The notes under the pieces were generated by a model. That model was not told where the DNA came from and made no database searches. It saw only the letters and a program-made list of their open reading frames with translations. From the NCBI GenBank assembly GCA_963663635.2, contig CAXXMY010000005.1, forward strand, positions 62,001-126,000: 64,000 bases of DNA. Direction: 5' to 3'. Source of the stretch: Poriferisodalis sp963663635. Lineage in GTDB: Bacteria; Actinomycetota; Acidimicrobiia; Acidimicrobiales; Poriferisodalaceae. The stretch's first letter is position 1. Every line of letters begins with the position of its first letter. The position numbers and the translations under genes are program-made. Positions 1 through 8,483 of the stretch are shown here, one piece after another.

Positions 1-94
1 CGGACTGCTGGATCGGACTGGGCCCGTTGTGGTGGCAACACTGCGGTAGTCGAGTTGCCTACGATGCGCGTAGGGAGAGCCGCAGGGGGCAGCC

Positions 95-712
95 ATGAGC
101 GCACCGGATGCAGTCGCCGCTCGAGGAGCCGAGCGTGCCGCGGCGGTGGCGGACGCGATGGACGACATCGCCAAGATCGATGCACATGGTCGTGAGCACG
201 GCGGCATCGACCGGGCCGGCATCGCACACATCAAGGAACGTCTGCTGGAGCTGGCTGAGCACGAGAACCTGTTTCCCATCGAGGACTTTCCGCCGCCCGA
301 CGGCGAGCGGGGCTCGTGCAACTACCGAATCGCCCAAAACGACGACGGCACGCTGGCGCTGTATGTCCAAAGCGTCGGGGCCAGCACGTCGGCGCCCCCG
401 CACGAGCACACCACCTGGGCAGTCATCGTGGGCATGCGCGGCCAGGAGCTGAACCGCTTCTACGACTGCTGCGCCGACGAGGGTGAGCCGCACGTCGAGC
501 GTGAGGAAATGGTCGAGCGCGGTGCCGGAGTCGCGATGCTCGGTCACGACGTGCACTCGATCCACATCGAGGGCACATCGACCAACTTCCACTGCTATGG
601 GCTGGCAATGGAGCAGATGACGGGCCGCCGCTACTGGAACGCTGACGAAGGCGAGTGGCGAATCTTCTCGGACGTGACCAGCGTCGTCGAAGCGCGCTAC
701 GACGCCGCCTGA
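95..712 (+). CDS. Cysteine dioxygenase-like cupin protein
   Basis: This 205-residue protein fits the cysteine dioxygenase / 3-mercaptopropionate dioxygenase cupin fold, which oxidises a thiol to a sulfinate with a non-haem iron in the cytoplasm. The first cupin motif is visible as PPHEHTTWAVIVG near residues 100-112, with an HxH metal pair and the glycine/aromatic stretch that follows. The second motif, with HDVHSIHIEG near 150-159, supplies the third histidine about 50 residues later, the usual spacing. The rhodanese gene starts 16 bp downstream on the same strand, so the two probably form a small thiol/sulfur catabolism operon. The exact thiol substrate cannot be read from the sequence. Confidence 0.8.
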   Translation: MSAPDAVAARGAERAAAVADAMDDIAKIDAHGREHGGIDRAGIAHIKERLLELAEHENLFPIEDFPPPDGERGSCNYRIAQNDDGTLALYVQSVGASTSAPPHEHTTWAVIVGMRGQELNRFYDCCADEGEPHVEREEMVERGAGVAMLGHDVHSIHIEGTSTNFHCYGLAMEQMTGRRYWNADEGEWRIFSDVTSVVEARYDAA

Positions 713-728
713 TCCGCGAACGCATTCA

Positions 729-2030
729 ATGGCCGAGGTTCAGAGCATCTCTGCCGCCGATCTGACGGCGGCGCACCGTCGCCTGCTTGAAGGCGAGCCG
801 GGCGATAGTCTCCTGTTTGAAGGCGAGCAGGGTGAGCTTGCGCTGGTCGACGCGCGAGAACCTGCCGACTTCACGCGCCGACACCTGCTGTATGCGGCGA
901 ACCTCCCGCCGAGCCACGTCGGACTCGAGTCCGCCAGTCGCATTCCGCGCCTGTCAACACCCGTCGTCGTCTGCGACGACGGCGGGGGAGAAGCGGAAGC
1001 TGTGGCGCTGGAGCTGACGGTGCTCGGCTACACCGACACCGCCGTGCTCGAAGGCGGAATCGATGCGTGGGCCGCAGCAGGCGGCGAGCTGTACTCGGGG
1101 ATCAACGTGCCCTCGAAGCTGTTCGGCGAGCTGGTCGAGTCCCGTTTCCAAACACCGCACGTCACCGCCGACGAGCTGGCGGGCTGGCTGGCCGACGGCC
1201 GCAACCTGGTGGTGCTCGATTCGCGCACCCGCCGTGAGTTCAACCGTATGTCCATACCAACCGGCCGCGCGTGTCCTGGGGGCGAGCTGGTCCGCCGGGT
1301 GCAGGATCTCGTTGACGACTCAACGACAGTGGTCGTCAACTGCGCCGGTCGCACTCGCAGCATCATGGGTGCCCAGTCGCTGCGGTCGGCGGGGTTGGCC
1401 AACCAAGTGTACGCCCTCAAAGACGGCACGATGGGCTGGGAGCTGGCCGGTCTGCAGCTTGATCACGGCCGCGACGAACAGGCCCCCGAGCCGACCCCCG
1501 CCGGAAGAGCGCAAGCCGCTGCGGCCGCCCGCGCGGTCGCCGAGCGATGCAACGTCAGAACCATTGACAGCGAGCAACTCGACGGCTGGCTCGCCGCAGC
1601 CGACCAGCGCACGACGTACCTCATGGACGTGCGCACGCCCGAGCAGTACGCGCAGGGCCACTTGCGGGGCGCCGCGTGCGCGCCGGGCGGCCAGCTCGTG
1701 CAGGCCACCGACGAATATCTCGTCACGCGCGGTTCCCGTGTCGTGCTGGCCGACGAGGACGGAATCGGCGCCACGATGTCGGCGTCGTGGCTGATCCAGA
1801 TGGGCTGGGATGCCTGGGTGCTCGAGCCCGGCTGGCTCAACAGCAGCGATCTGATGGTCGGCGGTGATGAGACCGCTGAGACGGCCCGCCGATCACGTCA
1901 GCCAGCGCTGCCCTACGACCCCACCGACGCAGAGGTGGCCAAGGCCGCGATGCAGGCCTACCTCGACTGGGAAGTTGCCCTGCCCGACCAGTACGCCCGC
2001 GACCACCTGGTCGAATTTCAGTTCTGCTAG
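729..2030 (+). CDS. Three-domain rhodanese (sulfurtransferase-like) protein
   Basis: A 433-residue protein with three consecutive rhodanese-like domains. Domain 1 (about residues 10-125) has a candidate active-site cysteine in VVVCDDGG. Domain 2 (about 140-245) has a canonical loop NCAGRTRS. Domain 3 (about 275-380) reads VLADEDGIGA at the equivalent place, so its catalytic cysteine is lost and the domain is probably structural or regulatory. Rhodaneses move sulfane sulfur from thiosulfate or persulfides to acceptors in the cytoplasm. Placement directly after a cysteine-dioxygenase-like gene suggests handling of sulfur released during thiol oxidation, which is inference. The C-terminal 60 residues lie outside any rhodanese domain. 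Confidence 0.82.
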   Translation: MAEVQSISAADLTAAHRRLLEGEPGDSLLFEGEQGELALVDAREPADFTRRHLLYAANLPPSHVGLESASRIPRLSTPVVVCDDGGGEAEAVALELTVLGYTDTAVLEGGIDAWAAAGGELYSGINVPSKLFGELVESRFQTPHVTADELAGWLADGRNLVVLDSRTRREFNRMSIPTGRACPGGELVRRVQDLVDDSTTVVVNCAGRTRSIMGAQSLRSAGLANQVYALKDGTMGWELAGLQLDHGRDEQAPEPTPAGRAQAAAAARAVAERCNVRTIDSEQLDGWLAAADQRTTYLMDVRTPEQYAQGHLRGAACAPGGQLVQATDEYLVTRGSRVVLADEDGIGATMSASWLIQMGWDAWVLEPGWLNSSDLMVGGDETAETARRSRQPALPYDPTDAEVAKAAMQAYLDWEVALPDQYARDHLVEFQFC

Positions 2031-2077
2031 CGAACACCTCGCGTCTACGCTGGCGTCATCGCGCGATGCGAGCGGAA

Positions 2078-2117
2078 CGGACCCGGGCGCACGGCTCTTC
2101 GGGATAGCCCGGGTCCG
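2078..2117. terminator. Bidirectional hairpin terminator between convergent genes
   Basis: A perfect 11-bp inverted repeat, CGGACCCGGGC and GCCCGGGTCCG, encloses an 18-nt loop. It lies 48 bp after the rhodanese stop and about 80 bp beyond the stop of the convergent LLM oxidoreductase gene, so it can serve both. There is no long T run, as is common for GC-rich actinobacteria. Confidence 0.6.
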
Positions 2118-2198
2118 TCCCGCCGATTGCGCAACGTAGTTCTTGAGTGCCTTGAGCAGATCTTGAATTATTTCGATCCATTTCAGGCCGAAGTGCTC

Positions 2199-3071
2199 CT
2201 AGAGGTCCGCGAAGCGCTCGATGGTTTCGGCCCAGGCGCTGGCGTCGTCGGGTGTGGCGATGACGGTTTGCAACCCGGCCATCGGTGACACCGGCACCGC
2301 TATCCGGCTCACCCCACGGCGCGCCAATTCACCAATCTCGTCGAGTTCCGCGGGCACCGCAACGGTGATCTCGAGCGCATCGGGGTCGCGGCCGTGCTCG
2401 GCGGCCGTCTGGCGGGCCAGATCGATGAGGTCCCAGGGCGCTCCGCGGGCGGGGAAGTAGCCGTCGCCCAGTCGCCCGGCCCTGCGCGCAGCAACCTTGG
2501 AATCGCCGCCCACGATGATCGGTACCGAGCCGTTGACGGGCTGCGGGCGGCAGTACGCGGCGTCGAAGTTGACGAAGTCGCCGTGAAACGTGGGCCGGTC
2601 CGCTGACCACAACTCGCGCATGACGGCGATGTACTCGTCGGTGCGCGGCCCGCGATCGTCGAATGGCACGCCGATGGCCTCAAACTCCTCGCGCATCCAG
2701 CCCACGCCGATGCCGAGGATCACCCGGCCGCCCGACATGTGGTCGAGCGTGGCGATCTGCTTGGCGCACACGACCGGGTTGTGCTGGGGGACGATGAGGA
2801 TGCCGGTGGCGAAGTTGATGGTGGACGTGACCCCCGCCATGTACGCCATCCACATGAGCGGGTCGGGCAGCAACAAGTCCTCGACGCCGCCGGCCATCTT
2901 GCCGTCCGGGCTGTAGGGGTACGCCGACTGGTAGCCCGACGGGATGACGGTGTGCTCCACCGTCCACGCCGACTCGAAACCGGCAGCCTCGCCGGCCTGC
3001 ACCAGCTCGGCGGCCAGTGCCGTGTCGATGGCGAACTTGCCCGTGTTGCAGTACCTGAGCCCGAACTTCAT
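2199..3071 (-). CDS. LLM class F420-dependent oxidoreductase
   Basis: A 290-residue luciferase-like monooxygenase (LLM) family TIM-barrel protein of the actinobacterial F420-dependent type. Typical family segments are MKFGLRYCNTG at the N-terminus, the LIVPQHNP and LDHMSGGRVILGIGVGW stretch near residues 95-130 and the late GDSKVAARRAGRLGDGYF segment. The start is placed at the internal ATG rather than 15 codons upstream because AGGAGGGG sits just before it and family members begin with this MKFG-like strand. The gene is convergent with the rhodanese gene and divergent from menB. The substrate is unknown. Confidence 0.83.
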   Translation of the reverse strand: MKFGLRYCNTGKFAIDTALAAELVQAGEAAGFESAWTVEHTVIPSGYQSAYPYSPDGKMAGGVEDLLLPDPLMWMAYMAGVTSTINFATGILIVPQHNPVVCAKQIATLDHMSGGRVILGIGVGWMREEFEAIGVPFDDRGPRTDEYIAVMRELWSADRPTFHGDFVNFDAAYCRPQPVNGSVPIIVGGDSKVAARRAGRLGDGYFPARGAPWDLIDLARQTAAEHGRDPDALEITVAVPAELDEIGELARRGVSRIAVPVSPMAGLQTVIATPDDASAWAETIERFADL

Positions 3072-3234
3072 GTTGTTGTCCCCTCCTGCGGGTCGTGGCG
3101 GCCAGCAGTCTCGCACGCAGCCCCGAGTGCGGTCGTGCCTCCAGCGGCGGATGGGCCGCCGTCATCGGGCACAGCGGCGGATGGGCCGCCGCTTTCTAAT
3201 ACCGTGCCTTCACGTCGCCGGCACTGGAGCGCCC

Positions 3235-4149
3235 ATGGCTTTCTTGGCACATGTTTCGGACATCTTCGACCCGTCGCGTTGGGATGAGGTCGACGGATTC
3301 GATTTCACTGACATCACCTACCACCGCAGCGCGGAGCATGGCACGGTGCGGATCGCCTTCGATCGACCCGATGTGCGCAATGCGTTCCGACCGCACACCG
3401 TCGACGAGCTGTACCGAGCGCTGGACCATGCCCGCATGACGTCTGATGTCGGGTGCGTGCTGCTGACAGGCAACGGTCCCGCACCTGCTGACGGGGGCTG
3501 GGCGTTCTGCTCGGGCGGCGATCAGCGCATCCGCGGCCGTGACGGCTATCGCTACGCCGACGGCGAAACCGCAGCCGGCATCGACCCGGCGCGCACGGGG
3601 CGGCTGCACATCCTGGAGTGCCAGCGCCTGATCCGGATGATGCCCAAGGTGGTCGTGTGCGTCGTGCCTGGCTGGGCGGCGGGCGGCGGCCACAGCCTGC
3701 ATGTGGTGTGCGATCTCACGATTGCGTCGGCCGAGCATGGTCGCTTCCGCCAGACCGACACGAACGTGGCCAGCTTCGACGGCGGATTCGGCTCGGCCTA
3801 CCTGGCCCGCCAGATCGGCCAGAAGAAAGCTCGGGAGATCTTCTTCCTGGGTCGGACGTATACGGCGCAGGAACGCTTTGAGATGGGCGATGTGAATGCG
3901 GTGGTGCCGCACGCCGAGCTCGAGGCCGTTGCACTGGAGTGGGCCGCTGAGATCGTGTCCCGTTCGCCGACGGGTCAGCGGATGGCCAAGTTCGCGTTCA
4001 ACCTCATCGACGATGGGCTCATCGGCCAGCAGGTGTTCGCGGGCGAGGCGACCCGCTTGGCCTACGGCACCGACGAGGCCGAAGAAGGACGCGACGCGTT
4101 CTTAGAAAAGCGCGATCCAGAATTCGAGAAATTCCCCTGGCACTTCTGA
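3235..4149 (+). CDS. menB: 1,4-dihydroxy-2-naphthoyl-CoA synthase
   Basis: A crotonase-superfamily enzyme of 304 residues that closes the second ring of the naphthoquinone nucleus in menaquinone synthesis, converting O-succinylbenzoyl-CoA to DHNA-CoA in the cytoplasm. MenB hallmarks are the oxyanion-hole segments GWAFCSGGDQRIRG and PGWAAGGGHSLHVVCDLTIAS, then TNVASFDGGFGSAYLARQ. The C-terminal signature DGLIGQQVFAGEATRLAYGT, EGRDAFLEKRDPEFEKFPWHF separates MenB from generic enoyl-CoA hydratases. The chosen start (MAFLAHVSDIF) matches MenB N-termini; the open frame runs 97 codons further upstream without family similarity. No other men gene is in the window. Confidence 0.9.
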   Translation: MAFLAHVSDIFDPSRWDEVDGFDFTDITYHRSAEHGTVRIAFDRPDVRNAFRPHTVDELYRALDHARMTSDVGCVLLTGNGPAPADGGWAFCSGGDQRIRGRDGYRYADGETAAGIDPARTGRLHILECQRLIRMMPKVVVCVVPGWAAGGGHSLHVVCDLTIASAEHGRFRQTDTNVASFDGGFGSAYLARQIGQKKAREIFFLGRTYTAQERFEMGDVNAVVPHAELEAVALEWAAEIVSRSPTGQRMAKFAFNLIDDGLIGQQVFAGEATRLAYGTDEAEEGRDAFLEKRDPEFEKFPWHF

Positions 4150-4184
4150 CCGACACGCCCGCGCCTGGTCGGCCGCGCCCGCGT

Positions 4185-4400
4185 CTAGGAGGGTGGTCGG
4201 CAATCGGGGTGTGGTGTGTGGTGTGTGGTGTGTGTTGTTTGTTGAGCGTGCGCGGGTGTTTTACCTGATGATGCCGAGGCGGCCGGCTCGGTCGCGGTCG
4301 CTGAGCAGATCAGGTCCGAGTCCACATCCGCGGACACGTGCAGCTTGTAGCCGTCGTAGCGGTCGGTGCGGGAATCGCCCAAGGAGACGACCCGAAAGCA
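4185..4400 (-). mobile_element. Internally deleted IS1182-type remnant
   Basis: The segment begins with CTAGGAGGGTGGTCGG, the terminal inverted repeat of the full IS at 15738-17512. On the minus strand it encodes two non-contiguous parts of that transposase, RYDGYKLHVSADVDSDLICSA and the terminal PAASASSGKTPA-like tail, joined by a large internal deletion. The other end of the element is missing. It is a dead, deletion-derived copy immediately downstream of menB. Confidence 0.75.
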
Positions 4401-4544
4401 ATCGGTCCGGCTGAACGCGCCGTCTCGCCTTCAAGCGCTCGATTGCGCCATCCTCAGGGGTATGTGGTCCATTTGTGTTAAAACCGTTCTTGGCTGTGCT
4501 GCGGTTGCTACGGCAGGGTCGTCTCAGATGCGGATGAGGAATTG

Positions 4545-7140
4545 ATGCACCGGAATCACTTCATGACCCGGTGCCAGTCGCTCTTGGTCGCCGTTATTGC
4601 CGTGGCGGTGGGCAGTGCTCTCGTGTCGGCCACGCCTGCAGGTGCCGTGCAGACGCTGGCCGAGGTCGATGTGACGCGCTATGGGGGCGCGGACCGCTAT
4701 GCAACCTCCTTGCTCGTTGCCGAGGCAGTCGCCGCCGATGCGGGCGGCAATCTCGACTCAGTCGTCATGGTCTCAGGCCGCAGTTGGACCGATGCCGTTG
4801 TGGCGGCACCGCTGGCAGGATCGCTGGGAGCGCCGGTGCTGACGACTCCGCCGGGCACCCTGCGCGCCGACGCCACAGAGTTCCTGCAGCGCACCGGGGG
4901 ACCTGGGCATTCTCGGTCGCACCGCGATCGTGGCCAGCGGCGAGGTATTCGCTGACGCATTGGTGGCAGGCGCATTCGCGGCACGCGGCCCACACCCGGT
5001 GCTGCTCACCCCGCCCAACCAGCTGCACCCAGGGGTGGCCAGCTACCTCGTGAGCGTCGGGACTGAGCATGTCGTGGTCATGGGCGGCACCGGCGCGCTC
5101 CATCAAGACGTCGAAGATGTCTTGACCGTCCTCGGAGTCGAAGTGACGCGGCTCGCAGGAACCAGCCGCTACAACACAGCCGTCCTGGCCGCCGAGCTTG
5201 TGGCCGGCCAATACGGCGGCTCTGCTGACCGGCCGTGTTTTGGCTCGAGCACCGTAGGGGTGGCGCGCGCCAGAGTGCCGTTCGATTCGTTCAGTGCAGC
5301 GCCGCTGCTCGCCCGGCTGTACGCCCCGCTGGTGCTGCAATCGACGCCTACCTCGCGGGAGAGGAGACTGCCGGCGAATCAACCGAAGACGAGGACCTGG
5401 CCAGGTACCCCGACATCGACGGGCCTCGTGGCGGCAGCACGTTGCTCGCCGTGCGCCGAGGGCAATCGTGCACGGTGCGCGTCGACACCACCGTGACCTG
5501 CTGGGGCCAGGAAGGACTGCGGATGCGCCTGACGACCGCCTCGCTTCATGACGTCGTCGACTTGAGCGCAGCCGATGACTCGAGCTACTTGTCGCTGCAC
5601 GCCTGTGCGGTGCACGCCGCCGGAACCGTCTCGTGTTGGGGCAATGGAAGCTACGGTCAGCTCGGGCAGGGCAGCTCCGCAAGTCACTACGTGCCTGTGG
5701 TGGTTCCGAGAATCACCGATGCAGTTGCCGTGGCAACCGGCACCGAATCGACATGCGCCCTGCATGCCGGCGGCGGTGTGTCGTGCTGGGGATCGAACCG
5801 GCACTATGAGCTTGGCGACGGCACGAACGCAAGCCGATTCGCGCCGAATCCAGTTTCAGATGTGACCGATGCGGTCGCCATTTCAGCCAGTGGCAATGAC
5901 TACTGCGTCATCAAACGTGACGGCGGCGTGACGTGCTGGGGGGGGCGGATTCGCGTACCCCCCGTATCCGCTGACCGGCCTTGAGCCGGCGAAAGCCATC
6001 TCAGTAGGTGAGGACTGGGCGTGCATCGTCTCCACGGCTGGCGAAGTGTTCTGCTGGGACGAGGGGCTGTCACCCTGGGCGGACAGAGTCAAGGGCATAC
6101 AGGACGCCGTTTCAGTGTCGGTGGGCGACCGGAGCGCCTGTGCTGTCCATGCCGATGGATCAGTCTCTTGCTGGGGCAAGAACGATGCCGGGCAGCTCGG
6201 CGACGGCACCACGGCCGATCGACCGGTGCCGAGGCGCATCAGAGGCATCTCGGACGCGATTGATGTGGACCAGAGCTGGGGATCAGAACCGGCTCCCGCC
6301 CATGCATGCGCACTGCACCGCGACGGCCGCGTCTCGTGCTGGGGCGAGAACAGCTTCAGCCAAGTCGGCGATGGCACGACCGCACAGCGATTGCCGCCCC
6401 GACGCGCCCAGCAGTTCGCGCCCATACCGGCTGCTGACCGTCCGATCACCTCGTTGGAGGTCTTGCACGCCTGGATGGACGACGTCACCGAGGAATGGCA
6501 GGACGACCACCCGTGGGTGAGGGCCGCCTGGGAGAGCATCCGCGACAAGGTGAATGTGTCGGCAGCGGGTTTCGGCGGGACGGTATGGCACACGTGCCGG
6601 CCGACAAGCACCGCAGCGACGTGCAGTGCAATCGAGATGCGAGTTTCCCAAATCGGCCTTGGCGTCATCGTCCACGAGCTGGTCCACGTGTACGACGGCG
6701 AGACCGGTCTTGCGCCAGGCAAGGCGTGGGGGGCCGTGCATCTCTACTTTGCCGACAAGTACGCCGATTGCTTCCCGGGCTGGGGAAAGCCAGGGGTGGA
6801 GATTCTGGCTGACACCCTGATGCACCTGATGGTCCCCAATGCGTGGCTGACGTACCATCGAAGCGACGGTTGCCCCGCGCTGGGCGAGCAGCCCTCGTTC
6901 CAAGACGAACAGGTCGTCTTGGACGGCCTCGCCGGCAAGGTGCCGGATTGGTACACGAAGAACATCCCCAGCAGCCAGAAGTTCTGGGAAACGTGGCGGG
7001 AGGCCCCGTCGCTGCGGATACTCGCCAACCTGGCGCCCGAGTTCGGCGGGCTCTGCCCGAACGACTGGGTCAAGTCCCCGCTGGACACAGACCAGCTTCC
7101 GCCAGCCGATGCGAATCCGTTCCGCGACAGTGGCTGCTGA
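4545..7140 (+). pseudogene. Secreted CWB2 / RCC1-repeat / HExxH protein, broken by three frameshifts
   Basis: One long gene is readable only by changing frame. The first part (4545 to about 4900) has a signal peptide ending near ATPAGA and the start of a cell-wall-binding repeat 2 region (RYGGADRYATSLLVAEA). After a shift at the G5 run 4896-4900 the CWB2 region continues (GEVFADALVAGAF, LAGTSRYNTAVLAAEL). A second shift near 5340 leads into RCC1-type repeats (CALHAGGGVSCWGSNRHYELGDGT). A third shift at the G8 run 5939-5946 leads to more RCC1 repeats and a C-terminal domain with HELVHVYDG (HExxH) and a downstream GVEILAD glutamate, like a zincin. Together they suggest a wall-anchored propeller protein with a metallopeptidase-like end. 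GAGGA before ATG 4545 supports the start. Two of the three shifts fall in homopolymers, so sequence error is possible. Confidence 0.75.
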
Positions 7141-7592
7141 CGTAGCCGACGAAGCCAGGTCAAGTGCGATCTGAACGTTCGAACGCCCCGGCTGCATAGG
7201 GACCCCTTGGGTCGATCTCGTCGTTGCCGTCGGCGTGCGGGGTCGGCTTGCAACGCCGTGGCGTCGCCGAACGAGGCACCGACGCGGGAGGGGTGGCACC
7301 GCCCCGGGTTGCGGTGTGTGGGTCCCGGGGCGGTGCCGAATGAGCGGCGCCTGGTGGTCGGCTCCGCTCGGGCTGTGGGTTCAGCGACCGTTGAGGATAG
7401 GACCGTCACTGCCATGGATGGGGCTGCTTCGAGAGGGCACCCGTCCATGTGATCTGTTGTTGTCAGATGATACGTGCCGTGTCATGCAACACCTGTTGCA
7501 GTTGATTGGTTCAAACATGTCATAAAGTTGTGCACGTGCTCGGCTGCGCAGATGCTCGTGATTGAGCACCCGTCAGGTTCCGGTCGGTCACT
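7141..7592. other. Intergenic region with a strong GC hairpin
   Basis: No gene is supported in this 452-bp gap. It contains a perfect 14-bp inverted repeat, GGCACCGCCCCGGG at 7295-7308 and its complement at 7324-7337 with a 15-nt loop, a plausible terminator for the preceding gene. The AT-richer stretch around 7440-7560 is a likely place for the promoter of the next operon, but no clear -35/-10 pair can be assigned. Confidence 0.5.
7295..7337 (+). terminator. GC-rich hairpin, probable terminator
   Basis: A 14-bp perfect stem with a 15-nt loop lies about 155 bp downstream of the CWB2-RCC1 gene. There is no T run. A role as terminator is inferred from position and stem strength. Confidence 0.45.
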
Positions 7593-8483
7593 GTGACGGG
7601 CCTGTTCCCTCCGAGGCAGGCTGTTGGCATTGCGGCTGTTGGCATTGCGATGGTCGTCATCGCTGCGCTCGGGGTGGCGGGCATCGCCTACTGGCGCTCG
7701 CAGCCGGCTCAGCCGGCAGGGGATGTCGCTGGAGGCGACCGGGCACGCAGCGTCGCCGCTCGTGAGCCGAGCGTCGGAACCAGCGCTGTAGCGGATGCCG
7801 TGTTCGGGCCAACGACAACCGATCCGCCGCCGTCGACAGCGGGTCCGCGGCCGTCGTCGACAGCGGGTCCGCGGCCGTCGACGCCCACGGCACGTTCGGC
7901 CGAGCCGGCGTTGATCGTGGCCGATGAAAGCGTCTCGCCAGGACGCCCCGGCGGCGTCGGTACCAAGTTCGACGGTTTCGAGCCTGACTCGGGCGGCGTC
8001 GGCGACGGGACGCGGGCTGAGCCGGTGGAGCCGACGCTGGGCGAGAGCTTCACGTGGCACGACGGGGATCGCGTCTTGCAGGTGTGGCTCGACCCGAATC
8101 TGGTGGTGCAGCCTGGCAGTGACGGCGTCAGCAGGGAAGACATCGTCGCGACGGTCGGCGACGACATCGTGGTTCGCGGCACCGTTTCGGTCCCAGCGAA
8201 AGGCGACCCGGTGTTCTGGTCCGACACCGGTGAGCTGATGGCGCTCCCGGGCGGCGTTGCCTTGGTGCTCGACCCGGACTGGGACAGTGCCCGGGTCGAT
8301 GCGTTTCTTGCCGACAACGCGATCAGCGTCGCCGACGTCTCCGAGCTGGACTTTGTGGCGAACGGCTTCTTCGTCGAGACCGACCCCGGCTTCGACTCCT
8401 TGACGCTAGCGAACTCGCTCGCAGTCCAGAACGGTGTCGTGCTGTCCAGCCCGAATTGGTGGACCGAGCACGTGACGAAATGA
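7593..8483 (+). CDS. Membrane-anchored protein with subtilase-propeptide-like C-terminus
   Basis: A 296-residue protein starting at GTG. A short cytoplasmic N-terminus precedes one membrane helix (about residues 11-32), then a Ser/Pro/Thr-rich linker with a repeated GPRPSSTAGPRPS motif, then a folded region from about residue 140. The final 80 residues (LDPDWDSARVDAFLADNAI to GVVLSSPNWWTE) resemble the region that precedes the catalytic domain in many bacterial subtilases, where it acts as an inhibitor/propeptide. The stop overlaps the start of the S8 peptidase gene (ATGA), so the two are translationally coupled. The likely role, inferred, is chaperone, inhibitor or anchor for that peptidase. 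Confidence 0.65.
   Translation: MTGLFPPRQAVGIAAVGIAMVVIAALGVAGIAYWRSQPAQPAGDVAGGDRARSVAAREPSVGTSAVADAVFGPTTTDPPPSTAGPRPSSTAGPRPSTPTARSAEPALIVADESVSPGRPGGVGTKFDGFEPDSGGVGDGTRAEPVEPTLGESFTWHDGDRVLQVWLDPNLVVQPGSDGVSREDIVATVGDDIVVRGTVSVPAKGDPVFWSDTGELMALPGGVALVLDPDWDSARVDAFLADNAISVADVSELDFVANGFFVETDPGFDSLTLANSLAVQNGVVLSSPNWWTEHVTK

Noticed and set aside
2944..3234. N-terminal extension of menB by 97 codons
   Set aside because: The extension overlaps the LLM gene start in antisense and has no MenB similarity. The MAFLAHVSDIF start matches the family.
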